Assembly (NCBI RefSeq): GCF_000768685.1
Contig: NZ_AVPK01000010.1
Coordinates: 1-64,000 of the forward strand
Length of the DNA stretch: 64,000 bases
Direction of reading: 5' to 3'
Source of the DNA: Knoellia subterranea KCTC 19937
GTDB lineage: Bacteria > Actinomycetota > Actinomycetes > Actinomycetales > Dermatophilaceae
Positions 51,077 through 60,181 of the stretch are shown here, one piece after another (the stretch's first letter is position 1; every line of letters begins with the position of its first letter). Position numbers and translations under genes: made by a program. The notes beneath the pieces were generated by a model, which saw only the letters and a list, made by a program, of their open reading frames with translations, was not told the origin of the DNA and ran no database searches.

Positions 51077-52903
51077 TCAGCTCTCGATGACGTCCGCGGC
51101 TTCGAGCCACTCGAGTTCGAGGCCTTCGCGCTCGTCGACGATCTCGCGCAGCTCGGCGTTGAGCTCGAGCACGGCCGCGTGATCGGCGGCCTGCTCAGCC
51201 ATCGAGGCGTGGATGCGTTCCTCGCGCTGAGCCAGCTTCGAGAGCTGCTTCTCGACCCGGGCCATGACCTTGCGCGCCTCACGCTGCTCGGCCGGGCTGG
51301 CCGAAGGTGTGCTCGAAACCGGTTGTGCGACAACGGCTTCCGAGTCTGCGGAAGGCGACGGGACGGCATACGTGGGGGTGATCGTGGCACGCAACCGGAG
51401 GTACTCGTCGACGCCACCGGGCAGCTGCCGCACCCGACCGTCACCGAGCAACGCGACCTGCTCGTCGGCGATGCGCTCGAGCAGGTAGCGGTCGTGCGAG
51501 ACGACGAGGAGCGTTCCGGCCCAGCTGTCGAGGACGTCCTCGAGCGCCGTGAGCGTCTCGATGTCGAGGTCGTTGGTCGGCTCGTCGAGCAGGAGGACGT
51601 TGGGCTCGTCCATGAGGATGCGCAGCACCTGGAGGCGTCGGCGCTCCCCACCGGAGAGGTCGCGCACCCGCGTCTGCTGCCGTGGCCCGGGGAAGCCGAG
51701 CCGCTTGGCGAGCGTGGAGGCCGTGACCTCCTTGCCGCCGAGCATCGTGACCTTGCGAACCTCCTCGACGGCGTCGATGACGCGGCTGTCGCTGAGGCGG
51801 TCGAGTTCGCGCACGTCCTGGGTGAGGTGGCCGATGCGGACAGTCACGCCTTCCTTGCGCTTGCCCGACGCCAGCGGGACCTCACCGGCGAGGGCTCGGA
51901 GGAGCGTCGACTTGCCGGAGCCGTTGACACCGACGATGCCGATGCGGGCACCGGGCGCGAGGTGCCACGTGACCCGGTCGAGGAGGGTGCGACCCCCGAC
52001 AACGACGGACGCGTCGTGGAGGTCGATGACGTCCTTGCCGAGCCGGCTCGTCGCGAACGCCATGAGTTCGACGTCGTTGCGCGGCGGCGGCACGTCCTCG
52101 ATGAGCGCGTTCGCGGCCTCGATGCGGAACTTCGGCTTCGACGTCCGGGCAGGCGCGCCTCGACGCAGCCACGCCAGCTCCTTGCGGAGCAGGTTGTTGC
52201 GACGCTCGGCGGTGACGCGTGCCATCCGCTCGCGCTCGGCCTTGGCGAGCACGTAGGCCGCGTAGCCGCCGTCGAAGCCGTTGACCTCACCGTCGACGAC
52301 CTCCCACGTCCTGGTGGCCACGGCGTCGAGGAACCAGCGGTCGTGGGTGATGGCGACGAGCGCGTTGTCCGGTCGGGAGCGGTGTCGCACCAGGTGATCG
52401 GCGAGCCAGGCGACGCCTTCGACGTCGAGGTGGTTCGTCGGCTCGTCGAGGAGGAGCACGTCGGGGTCGTCGACGAGCAGCTGGGCGAGCGCCAGGCGGC
52501 GGCGTTCGCCACCGGACTTGCCCGCCACGGTCGCATCGAGCCCGCCCATCGCAGGAGCGTCGATGCCGCCGAGCAGGCCGGTGAGGACGTCGCGGATGCG
52601 CGCGTCGCCGGCCCAGACGTGTTCGGCGCGGTCGCCGAGGACGACCTCGCGCACCGTGGCCCCGGGGTCGAGCGTGTCGTCCTGGGTGAGGACGCTGACC
52701 GTGGCACCGCCGAGCCGGGCCACGCGCCCCGAGTCGACGCCCCGCTCCCCCGCGATGACGCGCAGGAGAGTGGTCTTGCCGCCACCGTTGCGGCCGACGA
52801 TGCCGATGCGGTCGCCGCCGGAGACACCGAGCGAGACGCCATCGAGCACCTGGGCGGTGCCGAGCGCGAGGGCAGCGCGCTCGACCGAGATGAGGACGGC
52901 CAC
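51077..52903 (-). CDS. ABC-F family ATPase (Uup-like)
   Basis: 608 residues with two ABC domains: GRNGGGKTT with KSGGERRRLALAQLL and LDEPTNHLD, then GVNGSGKST with LSGGERRRLQVLRIL and LDEPTNDLD. The interdomain linker is basic, and the last ~80 residues form a coiled coil (QREARKVMARVEKQLSKLAQ). No membrane domains, so it acts on the ribosome rather than in transport. GTG 52903 overlaps the last base of the ispE stop. Confidence 0.93.
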   Translation of the reverse strand: MAVLISVERAALALGTAQVLDGVSLGVSGGDRIGIVGRNGGGKTTLLRVIAGERGVDSGRVARLGGATVSVLTQDDTLDPGATVREVVLGDRAEHVWAGDARIRDVLTGLLGGIDAPAMGGLDATVAGKSGGERRRLALAQLLVDDPDVLLLDEPTNHLDVEGVAWLADHLVRHRSRPDNALVAITHDRWFLDAVATRTWEVVDGEVNGFDGGYAAYVLAKAERERMARVTAERRNNLLRKELAWLRRGAPARTSKPKFRIEAANALIEDVPPPRNDVELMAFATSRLGKDVIDLHDASVVVGGRTLLDRVTWHLAPGARIGIVGVNGSGKSTLLRALAGEVPLASGKRKEGVTVRIGHLTQDVRELDRLSDSRVIDAVEEVRKVTMLGGKEVTASTLAKRLGFPGPRQQTRVRDLSGGERRRLQVLRILMDEPNVLLLDEPTNDLDIETLTALEDVLDSWAGTLLVVSHDRYLLERIADEQVALLGDGRVRQLPGGVDEYLRLRATITPTYAVPSPSADSEAVVAQPVSSTPSASPAEQREARKVMARVEKQLSKLAQREERIHASMAEQAADHAAVLELNAELREIVDEREGLELEWLEAADVIES

Positions 52904-53835
52904 TAGTCGACCCGGGCCGGGATGACGTGTGCGCCGTGGACAGGGCCGATCGCCTTGCGGACCTCGCGCGCCGTGCCGGTCGCGGTCAGGGCGACTGTGA
53001 GGTCGATGGCCGACTCGACGTCCTCGACGAGGAAGGCGACAGTGGGCCCCGACCCGGACACGATGCCTCCGAGCGCACCGAACTCCATCCCGCTGCGCAG
53101 CACCTCACCGAGTTCGGGGCGCAGCGAGATCGCCGCCTCCTGGAGGTCGTTGGTCAGCTGCGGCGCGAGGATGTGCGGGTCACCCGTGCGGAGGGCACTC
53201 ATGAGTTCGGAGTTGGGTGTCGGCTCGGGGATGTCCGCGGAGCCGCGCAGCCGGTCACACTCCCCATAGACCTCGGGGGTGGACAGACCCGTGTCGCTGA
53301 TCGCGAAGACCCAGTGATAGCTCCCCCGCGCCAGCACCGGGGCGAGCCGCTCCCCCCGACCCGACCCGACGGCGGTGCCACCGCGCACGAGGAAGGGAAC
53401 ATCGGAACCCAGCTCAGCGGCATACTCCTCCAGTTCTTCGGTCGTCAGACCGAGTCCCCAGAGTCGGTCGCAGGCCACGAGTGCAGCCGCGGCATCGGCC
53501 GATCCGCCGGCCATGCCGCCGGCCACCGGGATGGACTTCGCAATGCTCACGTGGACGGGCGTGTCGACCCCGGACTCGTCGGCGAGCAGCCGGGCCGCAC
53601 GCAGCGCGAGATTGGACGCGTCGGTGGGGACGACGTCGGCACAGGGACCCGTCACCGTGCACGACCAGTCGTCGTCAAGGGCCACCGTGACGTCGTCGGT
53701 GAGGTTGACGGCCTGATAGACCGTGGACAACGAGTGGAAGCCGTCGTCGCGCAGCGGGCCCACGAGGAGTTCGAGGTTGACCTTGGCGGGCACGCGCACC
53801 GTGACGGGCGAGGGGTCCGTGTGGGCCGAGGTCAT
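52903..53835 (-). CDS. ispE: 4-diphosphocytidyl-2-C-methyl-D-erythritol kinase
   Basis: GHMP kinase of the MEP isoprenoid pathway, 310 residues. ATP loop PVAGGMAGGSADAAAALVAC, N-terminal VRVPAKVNLELLVGPLRDDG and C-terminal GGIVSGSGPTVAFLVED are intact. Lies between rsmA and the ABC-F gene in the common actinobacterial order, but an SDR gene and repeat have been inserted upstream. Confidence 0.96.
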   Translation of the reverse strand: MTSAHTDPSPVTVRVPAKVNLELLVGPLRDDGFHSLSTVYQAVNLTDDVTVALDDDWSCTVTGPCADVVPTDASNLALRAARLLADESGVDTPVHVSIAKSIPVAGGMAGGSADAAAALVACDRLWGLGLTTEELEEYAAELGSDVPFLVRGGTAVGSGRGERLAPVLARGSYHWVFAISDTGLSTPEVYGECDRLRGSADIPEPTPNSELMSALRTGDPHILAPQLTNDLQEAAISLRPELGEVLRSGMEFGALGGIVSGSGPTVAFLVEDVESAIDLTVALTATGTAREVRKAIGPVHGAHVIPARVD

Positions 53836-53930
53836 GTCGCCACCCTAGTCATGGGTCGGCACCCCGCCGACATCCACGCTCTGAGCGAACACGCTCGCGC
53901 CCCGCCGTTGCTCCGGGGTGGACTGTCGGC

Positions 53931-54941
53931 ATGCGACTTCTCGTGCTCGGTGGGACGGCCATGCTCGGACGTGCGGTGGCAGCGGAGGCGGTGGCGCGCG
54001 GGCATGACGTGACCTGCCTGGCTCGCGGCGTGTCCGGGGACGCGCCCGACGGGGTGCGCTGGGTTCGTGGCGACCGCGACCTCGCGGATGGCCTCGCCGC
54101 CGTGACCGGACCGGAGGACCAGTGGGACGCAGTTGTCGACGTCTCCCGTCAGCCGGGCCAGGTGCGCCGGGCCATGGCCGCCCTCGAACCGCTCGCGAGG
54201 CACCTCGTCTTCGTGTCGACCGGCAACGTGTATGCCGTCCACGCCGGTCTCGCGACCGACGAATCCGTGCCTCTGTTGCCGCCTCTCGAAGGAGAGGTCA
54301 TGGAGGACATGTCCACGTATGGCGAAGCCAAGGTGGCGTGCGAGGCAGCGGTCCTCGAGGCGTTCGGGACCGATCGGGCACTCATCGCGCGGGCCGGCCT
54401 CATCGGTGGGCCGGGTGATGCGAGCGGCCGCTCGGGCTGGTGGCCGTGGCGATTCGCGCACCCGGCCGGCGGACCGGACGGTCCGGTGCTCGTGCCGGAC
54501 GATCCCGAGTTGCCGATGTCGATCATCGACGTCCGCGACCTCGCTGCCTGGCTCGTGCGCTGCACCGAGGCCCGGACGGCTGGAGTGTTCGATGCCGTGG
54601 GCCAGCCAGACACTCTGGGTGGCCTGATCTCCGCTGCTCGCGAGGTGGCGGGCCACGACGGCCCCGTGGTGGCGGCATCGCCGGCCTGGCTCCTCGAACA
54701 GGGCGTGCAGGAGTGGATGGGTGAGGACAGCCTGCCGCTGTGGATCGCCGACCCCGAGTGGCGCGGTTTCGGCGCCCACACCGGGGCCGCCGCCCGCGCT
54801 GCCGGACTGACCACCAGACCGGTGACGGAGACGTTCCGGGACGCAGCGGCATACGAGGAAGCTCGAGAGGCGACCGATCCGCGACGGTGCGGTCTCACCG
54901 ACGACACCGAACGACGTCTCCTCGACCTCCTCGGCTCCTGA
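53931..54941 (+). CDS. NAD(P)-dependent epimerase/reductase (extended SDR)
   Basis: 336 residues. Rossmann motif RLLVLGGTAMLGRAVAAEAV at the N-terminus and VFVSTGNVYA ... YGEAKVACEAAV giving Ser and YxxxK catalytic residues at about residues 95-130. The C-terminal half binds substrate. Substrate unknown; members of this subgroup are often called reductases or epimerases without evidence. Sits divergent from ispE and convergent with rsmA. Confidence 0.85.
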   Translation: MRLLVLGGTAMLGRAVAAEAVARGHDVTCLARGVSGDAPDGVRWVRGDRDLADGLAAVTGPEDQWDAVVDVSRQPGQVRRAMAALEPLARHLVFVSTGNVYAVHAGLATDESVPLLPPLEGEVMEDMSTYGEAKVACEAAVLEAFGTDRALIARAGLIGGPGDASGRSGWWPWRFAHPAGGPDGPVLVPDDPELPMSIIDVRDLAAWLVRCTEARTAGVFDAVGQPDTLGGLISAAREVAGHDGPVVAASPAWLLEQGVQEWMGEDSLPLWIADPEWRGFGAHTGAAARAAGLTTRPVTETFRDAAAYEEAREATDPRRCGLTDDTERRLLDLLGS

Positions 54942-54965
54942 CCGGTCGCGCGGATTTCTCGCGCG

Positions 54966-55059
54966 CTGCACATTCCGGTTCGCGAACCATGCGGTCGCTC
55001 GAGAACCGGATCGATCCGGTCATCGAGTGACGGGACGGTTCGCGAACCGGATTGTGCAG
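54966..55059. repeat. Nested palindromic element, full copy 2
   Basis: CTGCACATTCC, box GGTTCGCGAACC (54977-54988), inner hairpin CTCGAgaACCGGATCGATCC...TCGAG (54998-55027), box GGTTCGCGAACC (55037-55048) and GGATTGTGCAG. Boxes start 60 bp apart. The outer flanks CTGCAC.../...GTGCAG are also inverted, so the whole unit is symmetric. Lies between convergent genes. Confidence 0.8.
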
Positions 55060-55076
55060 ATTCGCCGGCTGGTGCG

Positions 55077-55937
55077 TCAGCGCGCCCGGGCACGGTGGGC
55101 GCTCGCGATGGCGGCGAACTGGTGGACGTCGAGCTGCTCACCGCGCGTGCGCGGGTCGATACCGGCGGCGACGAGGGCCTCCTCCGCAGCCTGCGCCGAC
55201 CCCGCCCACGAGGCCAGGGCGGCCCGGAGCGTCTTGCGGCGCTGCGCAAACGCGGCGTCGACGCAGGCGAAGACCTCTTCGCGGCTCGCGCCCGTCACGG
55301 GAGGCTCGCGGCGGGTGAGTGAGACGAGGCCGGAGTCGACGTTGGGCACCGGCCAGAAGACCGAGCGGCCCACGTTGCCGGCGAGAGCAACGTCGGCATA
55401 CCAGGCGGCCTTGACGCTCGGGACCCCATAGATCTTGGATCCCGGCTTTGCCGCCAGACGCTCGGCGACCTCGAGCTGAACCATGACGAGGATGCGTTCG
55501 ATCGTCGGGAAGCGCTCGAGGAAGTTGAGGACGACCGGCACCGACACGTTGTAGGGCAGGTTCGCGACGAGCGCCGTCGGTGCATCGCCCGGGAGCTCCT
55601 CGACGCGTAGCGCGTCGGCGTGCACGACGGTGAGGCGGTCGGCAACATCAGGCGCGACGGTCTGCACCGTCTCGGGCAGGGCACCGGCGAGGACGGGGTC
55701 GACCTCGACGACCGTGACGTGCTTCGCGACGGGCAGCAGCGCGAGGGTCAGGGAGCCGAGCCCCGGTCCGACCTCGACGACGACGTCGTCCTCACCGACA
55801 CCGGCCACGCGGACGATGCGCTGCACCGTGTTGGCGTCGATGACGAAGTTCTGGCCCCACGTCTTGGTGGGGCGAATGCCGAAGCGGGCCGCGAGTTCGC
55901 GGATCTGGGCGGCTCCGAGGAGCCCTGACGTCGACAT
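55077..55937 (-). CDS. rsmA: 16S rRNA (adenine(1518)-N(6)/adenine(1519)-N(6))-dimethyltransferase
   Basis: 286 residues from ATG 55937 ([20 protein letters not shown]). Motifs [35 protein letters not shown] and catalytic [14 protein letters not shown] are intact. Dimethylates two adenines of 16S rRNA (loss gives kasugamycin resistance). A much longer upstream frame runs through a terminator into the ABC genes and is rejected. Confidence 0.96.
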   Translation of the reverse strand: MSTSGLLGAAQIRELAARFGIRPTKTWGQNFVIDANTVQRIVRVAGVGEDDVVVEVGPGLGSLTLALLPVAKHVTVVEVDPVLAGALPETVQTVAPDVADRLTVVHADALRVEELPGDAPTALVANLPYNVSVPVVLNFLERFPTIERILVMVQLEVAERLAAKPGSKIYGVPSVKAAWYADVALAGNVGRSVFWPVPNVDSGLVSLTRREPPVTGASREEVFACVDAAFAQRRKTLRAALASWAGSAQAAEEALVAAGIDPRTRGEQLDVHQFAAIASAHRARAR

Positions 55938-55953
55938 GGCCGCCACCCTATGA

Positions 55954-55990
55954 CCACTCGGCTCGAGAGCTGAACTCTCGGGCCGAGTGG
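55954..55990 (-). terminator. Terminator of the DrrAB-type operon
   Basis: CCACTCGGCtCGAGAG and CTCTCGgGCCGAGTGG pair around CTGAA with one mismatch, 38 bases beyond the permease stop codon. Confidence 0.75.
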
Positions 55991-56028
55991 CTGGGTCCGC
56001 ACGTGGTGCGCGTCGTGCGTCTGGTGGG

Positions 56029-56802
56029 TCAGCGAGCGACGCGGCGCGGGAAGAACCACGCCGTGAGGGCGATCGCGACGGCGATGACTCCGACGCACCA
56101 CACCACGGCGACGAGACCCTGGCTGCCCGGGCCCCCTCCTGCCAGCATCGAGCGCGTCGCCTCGATGACCGGGGTGCTCGGCTGGTGCTCCGCGAACCCG
56201 CGCAGCCAGGTCGGCATGGTCTCGACGGGGACGAAGGCGCTCGAGGCATAGGGCAGGAAGAGCAGGATGAACCCGTAGCCGTTGGCCGCCTCGGGCGACT
56301 TCGCGAGGAGTCCCAGCATGGCGAAGATCGACGTGATGGCAAGGATGTAGAGCGCGATGAGTCCCGCGACTCCAACCCACTGGAGGGGGCCGGCGTCCGG
56401 TCGGAAGCCGATCGCGACCGCCACGAGCACGACGACGACCGTGGCGAACAGGTTGCGGGCGAGACTCGCGATCGTGTGCCCGACGAGCACCGTGGCGCTC
56501 GGGACGGGCATCGTGCGCAGCCTGTTGATCGTGCCCGTCGTGAGGTCCCGGCTGACTCCGACCGCCGTGGACGCGGCACCGAAGCCCGAACAGATCAGGA
56601 TGATCCCGGGGACGACGTAGTCGAGGTACTCCCCTGTCGGTGAGATGGCACCGCCGAAGACATAGACGAAGACGACCATCAGCATCACAGGCAGGATGAC
56701 CGCCATCAGGAGTGACTCGACGTCGCGCAGGCTGTGACGGGTGGCGCGGCCGATGAAGATCCGCGAGGCCGTGACCACCCCGACTCCCGGTGCGGCGCTC
56801 AT
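56029..56802 (-). CDS. ABC-2 type permease (DrrB-like)
   Basis: 257 residues with six membrane spans; the family segments [20 protein letters not shown]-type block ([18 protein letters not shown]), [19 protein letters not shown] and [20 protein letters not shown] are visible. Works with the ATPase encoded immediately upstream (ATGA overlap) as an exporter, probably of a hydrophobic drug or lipid. Confidence 0.92.
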   Translation of the reverse strand: MSAAPGVGVVTASRIFIGRATRHSLRDVESLLMAVILPVMLMVVFVYVFGGAISPTGEYLDYVVPGIILICSGFGAASTAVGVSRDLTTGTINRLRTMPVPSATVLVGHTIASLARNLFATVVVVLVAVAIGFRPDAGPLQWVGVAGLIALYILAITSIFAMLGLLAKSPEAANGYGFILLFLPYASSAFVPVETMPTWLRGFAEHQPSTPVIEATRSMLAGGGPGSQGLVAVVWCVGVIAVAIALTAWFFPRRVAR

Positions 56803-57749
56803 GACGCCACCCCCGACCCAACGAACTCGCTCTGATCATTGACGTCCTGACCCGTGTCCGAGTCGTCCGGCGGCACGGCCCGGTGCCCGGTCAGCGCGAG
56901 GAACGCGTCGTCGAGTGTCGGACGATGCAGTTCGACGCGGAGGGTCGGCTCGGTGGCCGCCACCGCGGCTGCGGCCGCAGCCACTCCTGCAGCGGAGCCG
57001 TCGGTCGGCAGTTCCCTCAGCAGTTGGCCGTGGGCGCCCCGCACCTGGAGGACGTCCCCACCGACCCGCGCCTTGAGCTGCGCCGAGCTGCCCTGGGCCA
57101 CGATGCGTCCGCCGTCGAGGACGACGACCTGATCGGCGAGTTCGTCGGCTTCCTCGAGGTACTGGGTCGTGAGGAACACCGAGGTGCCACCCTCGGCGAG
57201 TTCGCGGATCTGCTGCCACAGCACGAGGCGGCTGCGCGCATCGAGCCCGGTCGTGGGCTCGTCGAGGAACAGGATCTCGGGCGTCTGGATCAGGCTGACC
57301 GCAAGATCGAGTCGCCGACGCATGCCGCCGGAGTAGCCCACGACGCGACGTGAGGCGGCACTGTCGAGGTCGAAGCGTTCGAGCAGGACAGCCGCACGCG
57401 ACCTGGCGTCACGGACGGACAGCCCGAGGAGCCGGCCCATCATGACGAGGTTCTCGGCTCCGGTGAGGACGTCGTCGACGGCGGCGAACTGTCCGGTCAC
57501 GCTGATCCGCTCGCGGATGCGGGCGGCGTCGGTGCGTGTCTCGAGCCCCAGCACACGCACCGAGCCGGCGTCGTGCGGGACGAGGGTCGTGAGGATGTTG
57601 ACGAGCGTGGTCTTGCCGGCCCCGTTGGGACCGAGGAGGGCATGGACCCCCGACGTGAGCGACAGGTCGAGGCCGGAGAGGACTGGCGTGCCGTCGTACG
57701 ACTTGCCCAGTCCGGTCACCTCGATCACCGGTGCGTTTGTGTATGGCAT
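56799..57749 (-). CDS. ABC transporter ATPase (DrrA-like)
   Basis: 316 residues from ATG 57749 (MPYTNAPVIEVTGLGKSYDG). Walker A GPNGAGKTT, signature YSGGMRRRLDLAVSL, Walker B ILFLDEPTTGLDARS, and a C-terminal DrrA-type domain. The start codon lies inside a large inverted repeat and only 6 bases after a CATACT -10-like hexamer, so the mRNA may be leaderless. Divergent from a TetR gene. Confidence 0.92.
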   Translation of the reverse strand: MPYTNAPVIEVTGLGKSYDGTPVLSGLDLSLTSGVHALLGPNGAGKTTLVNILTTLVPHDAGSVRVLGLETRTDAARIRERISVTGQFAAVDDVLTGAENLVMMGRLLGLSVRDARSRAAVLLERFDLDSAASRRVVGYSGGMRRRLDLAVSLIQTPEILFLDEPTTGLDARSRLVLWQQIRELAEGGTSVFLTTQYLEEADELADQVVVLDGGRIVAQGSSAQLKARVGGDVLQVRGAHGQLLRELPTDGSAAGVAAAAAAVAATEPTLRVELHRPTLDDAFLALTGHRAVPPDDSDTGQDVNDQSEFVGSGVAS

Positions 57750-57770
57750 AAACAGAGTATGACATACACA
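57738..57770. promoter_or_regulatory. Inverted-repeat operator of the DrrAB/TetR divergon
   Basis: TGTGTATG (57738-57745) and CATACACA (57763-57770) are perfect inverted arms 17 bases apart, spanning the ATPase start codon and its likely -10. A further TACACAG lies at 57781-57787. Likely bound by the adjacent TetR protein. Confidence 0.6.
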
Positions 57771-57821
57771 GAGTGCGGCGTACACAGTTGGCAAGCGGGC
57801 GGCATACAGTGCCTTCATGGA

Positions 57822-58628
57822 ATGCACATGGGCGAGGTGACGGACAGCGGCCTGCCGCGGGTCGTGGCGATCGCGTGGGGCACCCACGCGCAGCCGCAGA
57901 GCGGTCCCCGCCGCGGCATGAGCCACGAGACGATCGTCGCCAAGGCGATCGAGATCGCCGACGAGCACGGCCTCGCCGCGGTGACGATGCAACGACTCGC
58001 CGAGGCGCTCGGGTTCACGACGATGTCGCTCTACCGCTACGTCGCCAACAAGGACGAGCTGCTCATGCTCATGCTCGGTGCCGAATCTCTCGTGCCCGAG
58101 CCGGCTGTGCCCTCCGCTGCACCCTCAGGTGGACCCGACGAGGACTGGCGCGTCGCCCTGCGGGCGTGGACCGATTCACTGCGGACGATGTATGCCGCAC
58201 ACCCCTGGCTGCTCGACGTCACCCGCGGCCCCACGTCCGTTCTCATGCCGGCCTCGGTACTGCTCGTGGACCAAGGGCTGCACGCGATCTCCGGACTGGG
58301 CCTGAGCGACCACGAGAATCTCTCGCTCATCCTCGTTGTGAGCTCCTACGTGTCAGCCTTCGCGGCCCTCGAGCGCGACCTGGCGGGGCAGGACGACCTC
58401 GCCTTCGGTCCCGAGGCCATGCAGGAGCTCGGATCGGTCATCACGCCCGAGCGGTTGCCCTACGCGGCCCCCCTCTTCCTCTCCGGGGGCTACGTCGGTG
58501 GTCCGGTCGACGACGACCTGCCCGGGGTCGAGAGCGAGTACGACTTCGGGCTCGACCTGCTCATCGAGGGCCTGGCCGCCCGTCGGCACCGCGCACCGAA
58601 GGGCACCACCGCGAGCAAGCACGGCTGA
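57822..58628 (+). CDS. TetR-family regulator of the DrrAB-type exporter
   Basis: 268 residues from ATG 57822 (MHMGEVTDSGLPRVVAIAWG); ATG 57828 is an alternative. Helix-turn-helix with [40 protein letters not shown] and VANKDELLMLML at about residues 35-80, and a TetR_C-type ligand domain. Sits divergent from the exporter genes, so it is most likely their drug-responsive repressor. Confidence 0.9.
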   Translation: MHMGEVTDSGLPRVVAIAWGTHAQPQSGPRRGMSHETIVAKAIEIADEHGLAAVTMQRLAEALGFTTMSLYRYVANKDELLMLMLGAESLVPEPAVPSAAPSGGPDEDWRVALRAWTDSLRTMYAAHPWLLDVTRGPTSVLMPASVLLVDQGLHAISGLGLSDHENLSLILVVSSYVSAFAALERDLAGQDDLAFGPEAMQELGSVITPERLPYAAPLFLSGGYVGGPVDDDLPGVESEYDFGLDLLIEGLAARRHRAPKGTTASKHG

Positions 58629-58659
58629 GGCCGGGCCCTCTCATACGGGGCCCGGCCTC
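58627..58659 (+). terminator. Terminator of the TetR gene
   Basis: Perfect 12-base arms GAGGCCGGGCCC and GGGCCCGGCCTC around a 9-base loop begin at the TetR stop codon. A second stem GCCTGAC/GTCAGGC follows at 58668-58693 and may serve the convergent rpfB. Confidence 0.8.
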
Positions 58660-58726
58660 AGTCGGGTGCCTGACCTTGCTCAGCAGGTGTCAGGCGGTGT
58701 CGCGCTCGCGCGCGATGTCAGGTGGA

Positions 58727-59893
58727 TCAGGCGGCGTGCGCGCAACCCCACGGCTGGAGACCGCGGTCGGCGTAGACGCGGTTCGCGACCGTGATCTGCT
58801 CGGCGCGCGACGCGAGGTCGGCGCGGGAGGCGAAGTCGCCACCGCCGGCACCCAGCCAGGTGCGGATGTCGAACTGGAGACCGCCGTAGTAGCCGTTGCC
58901 GGTGTTGATCGACCAGTTGCCACTGGACTCACACTGAGCGATCCGGTCCCACATCGCAGCGTTGGCGAGGTTGATGCCCGCGCCGGAGGTGTTGCCGGCG
59001 TCGCGCGTGCCGGTCGAGGTGCTCGACGACGTGCTCGACGACGTGCTCGTGGCCGGCTTGGCCTTGGTCCCGACCGCGACGATCGCCGTGACCGGCGCGC
59101 TCGTGATCTGGCGGCTCAGGATCTGGTCGCCGGCGGGCTTGCCGTCGACGAGGGTGCGCAGGACCTGGAAGGTGCGGACACCGTCCTTGCCCTCGGTGAG
59201 GACCTTGCGGGTGCCCTCGTAGAGCGACGCGTCCTTCTTGGTGGTCGTCGCGTGGTCGATCGCCTGCGTCGTGGTCAGTCGCTGCTGGGAGACGCGCTGG
59301 AGCGTGATGGCGAGGCCACGGGTCAGGGGCGCGTTGGCGGCCGGCGTGATGCGGTCGTCGCCGTCGAACGTGACGCCCGCCTCCTTGAGAGCGGCACCGA
59401 TCGTGGTGGCGTTGCTCGTGAGCGAGAGCTTCCGCTTGTCCACGGCGACGCTGAACGGCTTCGGCGTGGTCACCGTCAGGCTGAGGCCCTCACGGCCGAG
59501 CGCCTGCGAGCGGGAGGCCGAGAGCTTGGCGTCGCTGCCCGCACGGATGTTGAGGTCGCGGAGCGCGGCGTCGACGGTCGTGGCCGTCGTCCAGTACTCC
59601 TGCTTGACACCGTCGATCGTGACGGTGAGTTTGCGACCGTAGCGCACGGTGATCGTGTCGCCGTCCTCGAGCGGGGAACCGACCGACGGGATGACCTGGT
59701 CGTGTTCACCGACCTTGATGCCCTTCTTGGCGAGGGCGTCGCCCACGGTCGAACCGAAGACGTGCAGCGACTGGGAATGGCCGTCGACGTTGAGTGCGAC
59801 AGCCTTGTCGAGGTGGGCCACGCCGAACGAACCGGCGGCCACCGTCAGTGCAGCAGCACCTTGGGCAGCAAGACGCTTAGGACGAGAAATCAA
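58727..59893 (-). CDS. Resuscitation-promoting factor (RpfB type)
   Basis: 388 residues from TTG 59893 (LISRPKRLAAQGAAALTVAA), with GGAG 9 bases upstream. Signal/anchor, three DUF348 repeats (ALNVDGHSQSLHVFGSTVGD; VTIDGVKQEYWTTATTVDAA; VAVDKRKLSLTSNATTIGAA), a G5 domain (TLVDGKPAGDQILSRQITSA), a Ser/Thr linker and the C-terminal Rpf lysozyme-like domain (MWDRIAQCESSGNWSINTGN with catalytic Glu; YYGGLQFDIRTWLGAGGG). Cleaves peptidoglycan and wakes dormant cells. Long structured leader upstream. Confidence 0.95.
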   Translation of the reverse strand: MISRPKRLAAQGAAALTVAAGSFGVAHLDKAVALNVDGHSQSLHVFGSTVGDALAKKGIKVGEHDQVIPSVGSPLEDGDTITVRYGRKLTVTIDGVKQEYWTTATTVDAALRDLNIRAGSDAKLSASRSQALGREGLSLTVTTPKPFSVAVDKRKLSLTSNATTIGAALKEAGVTFDGDDRITPAANAPLTRGLAITLQRVSQQRLTTTQAIDHATTTKKDASLYEGTRKVLTEGKDGVRTFQVLRTLVDGKPAGDQILSRQITSAPVTAIVAVGTKAKPATSTSSSTSSSTSTGTRDAGNTSGAGINLANAAMWDRIAQCESSGNWSINTGNGYYGGLQFDIRTWLGAGGGDFASRADLASRAEQITVANRVYADRGLQPWGCAHAA

Positions 59894-60062
59894 GAGTGCT
59901 CCGATGATCGAACTCTCCGGACACCGGGGCGGGCGACGGTCCGTCAGGGGTGGACCGCGGGAGCCTCAGGGGAAGGTCCCGACAACAGGAGAGCGAGGTG
60001 CGCGCGGAATGAAATCCGGCGTCCTCGCCCCTGTCTTCGCCCGGAGCCCAGCTCCGGCCAAC
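59894..60062 (-). promoter_or_regulatory. Long structured leader of rpfB (riboswitch candidate)
   Basis: About 170 nt lie between the predicted transcription start and rpfB. Within it CAGGGGCGAGGACGCCGGA and its partners (59985-60031 region: GCGAGG/CCTCGC, TCCGG-type inner stem) fold strongly. In actinobacteria rpf genes are often controlled by c-di-AMP (ydaO-type) riboswitches, but I could not match the conserved ydaO positions with confidence. Confidence 0.4.
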
Positions 60063-60068
60063 TCATCC

Positions 60069-60097
60069 ACCATGACGAAATCGTCGGCAAAGGTCAA
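60069..60097 (-). promoter_or_regulatory. Putative rpfB promoter
   Basis: TTGACC (60092-60097) and CATGGT (60069-60074) on the minus strand, 17 bases apart, with an A/T-rich stretch (ATCAAAATT) just upstream. The -10 is weak. Confidence 0.45.
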
Positions 60098-60181
60098 ATT
60101 TTGATAACGGTGACATGGCCCACGCCTGTCGGAGATGTGGCCGGTGTGACGGGTGTGGCGAAACGTGGGACCTGGGGCGTG

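Noticed and set aside
55938-56579. Long N-terminal extension of rsmA
   Set aside because: The in-frame extension reads back through a terminator hairpin and the antisense of the ABC permease; ATG 55937 fits the family.
59894-60062. Definite c-di-AMP riboswitch call
   Set aside because: Position fits but conserved ydaO positions could not be matched by eye, so it is reported only as a candidate leader.
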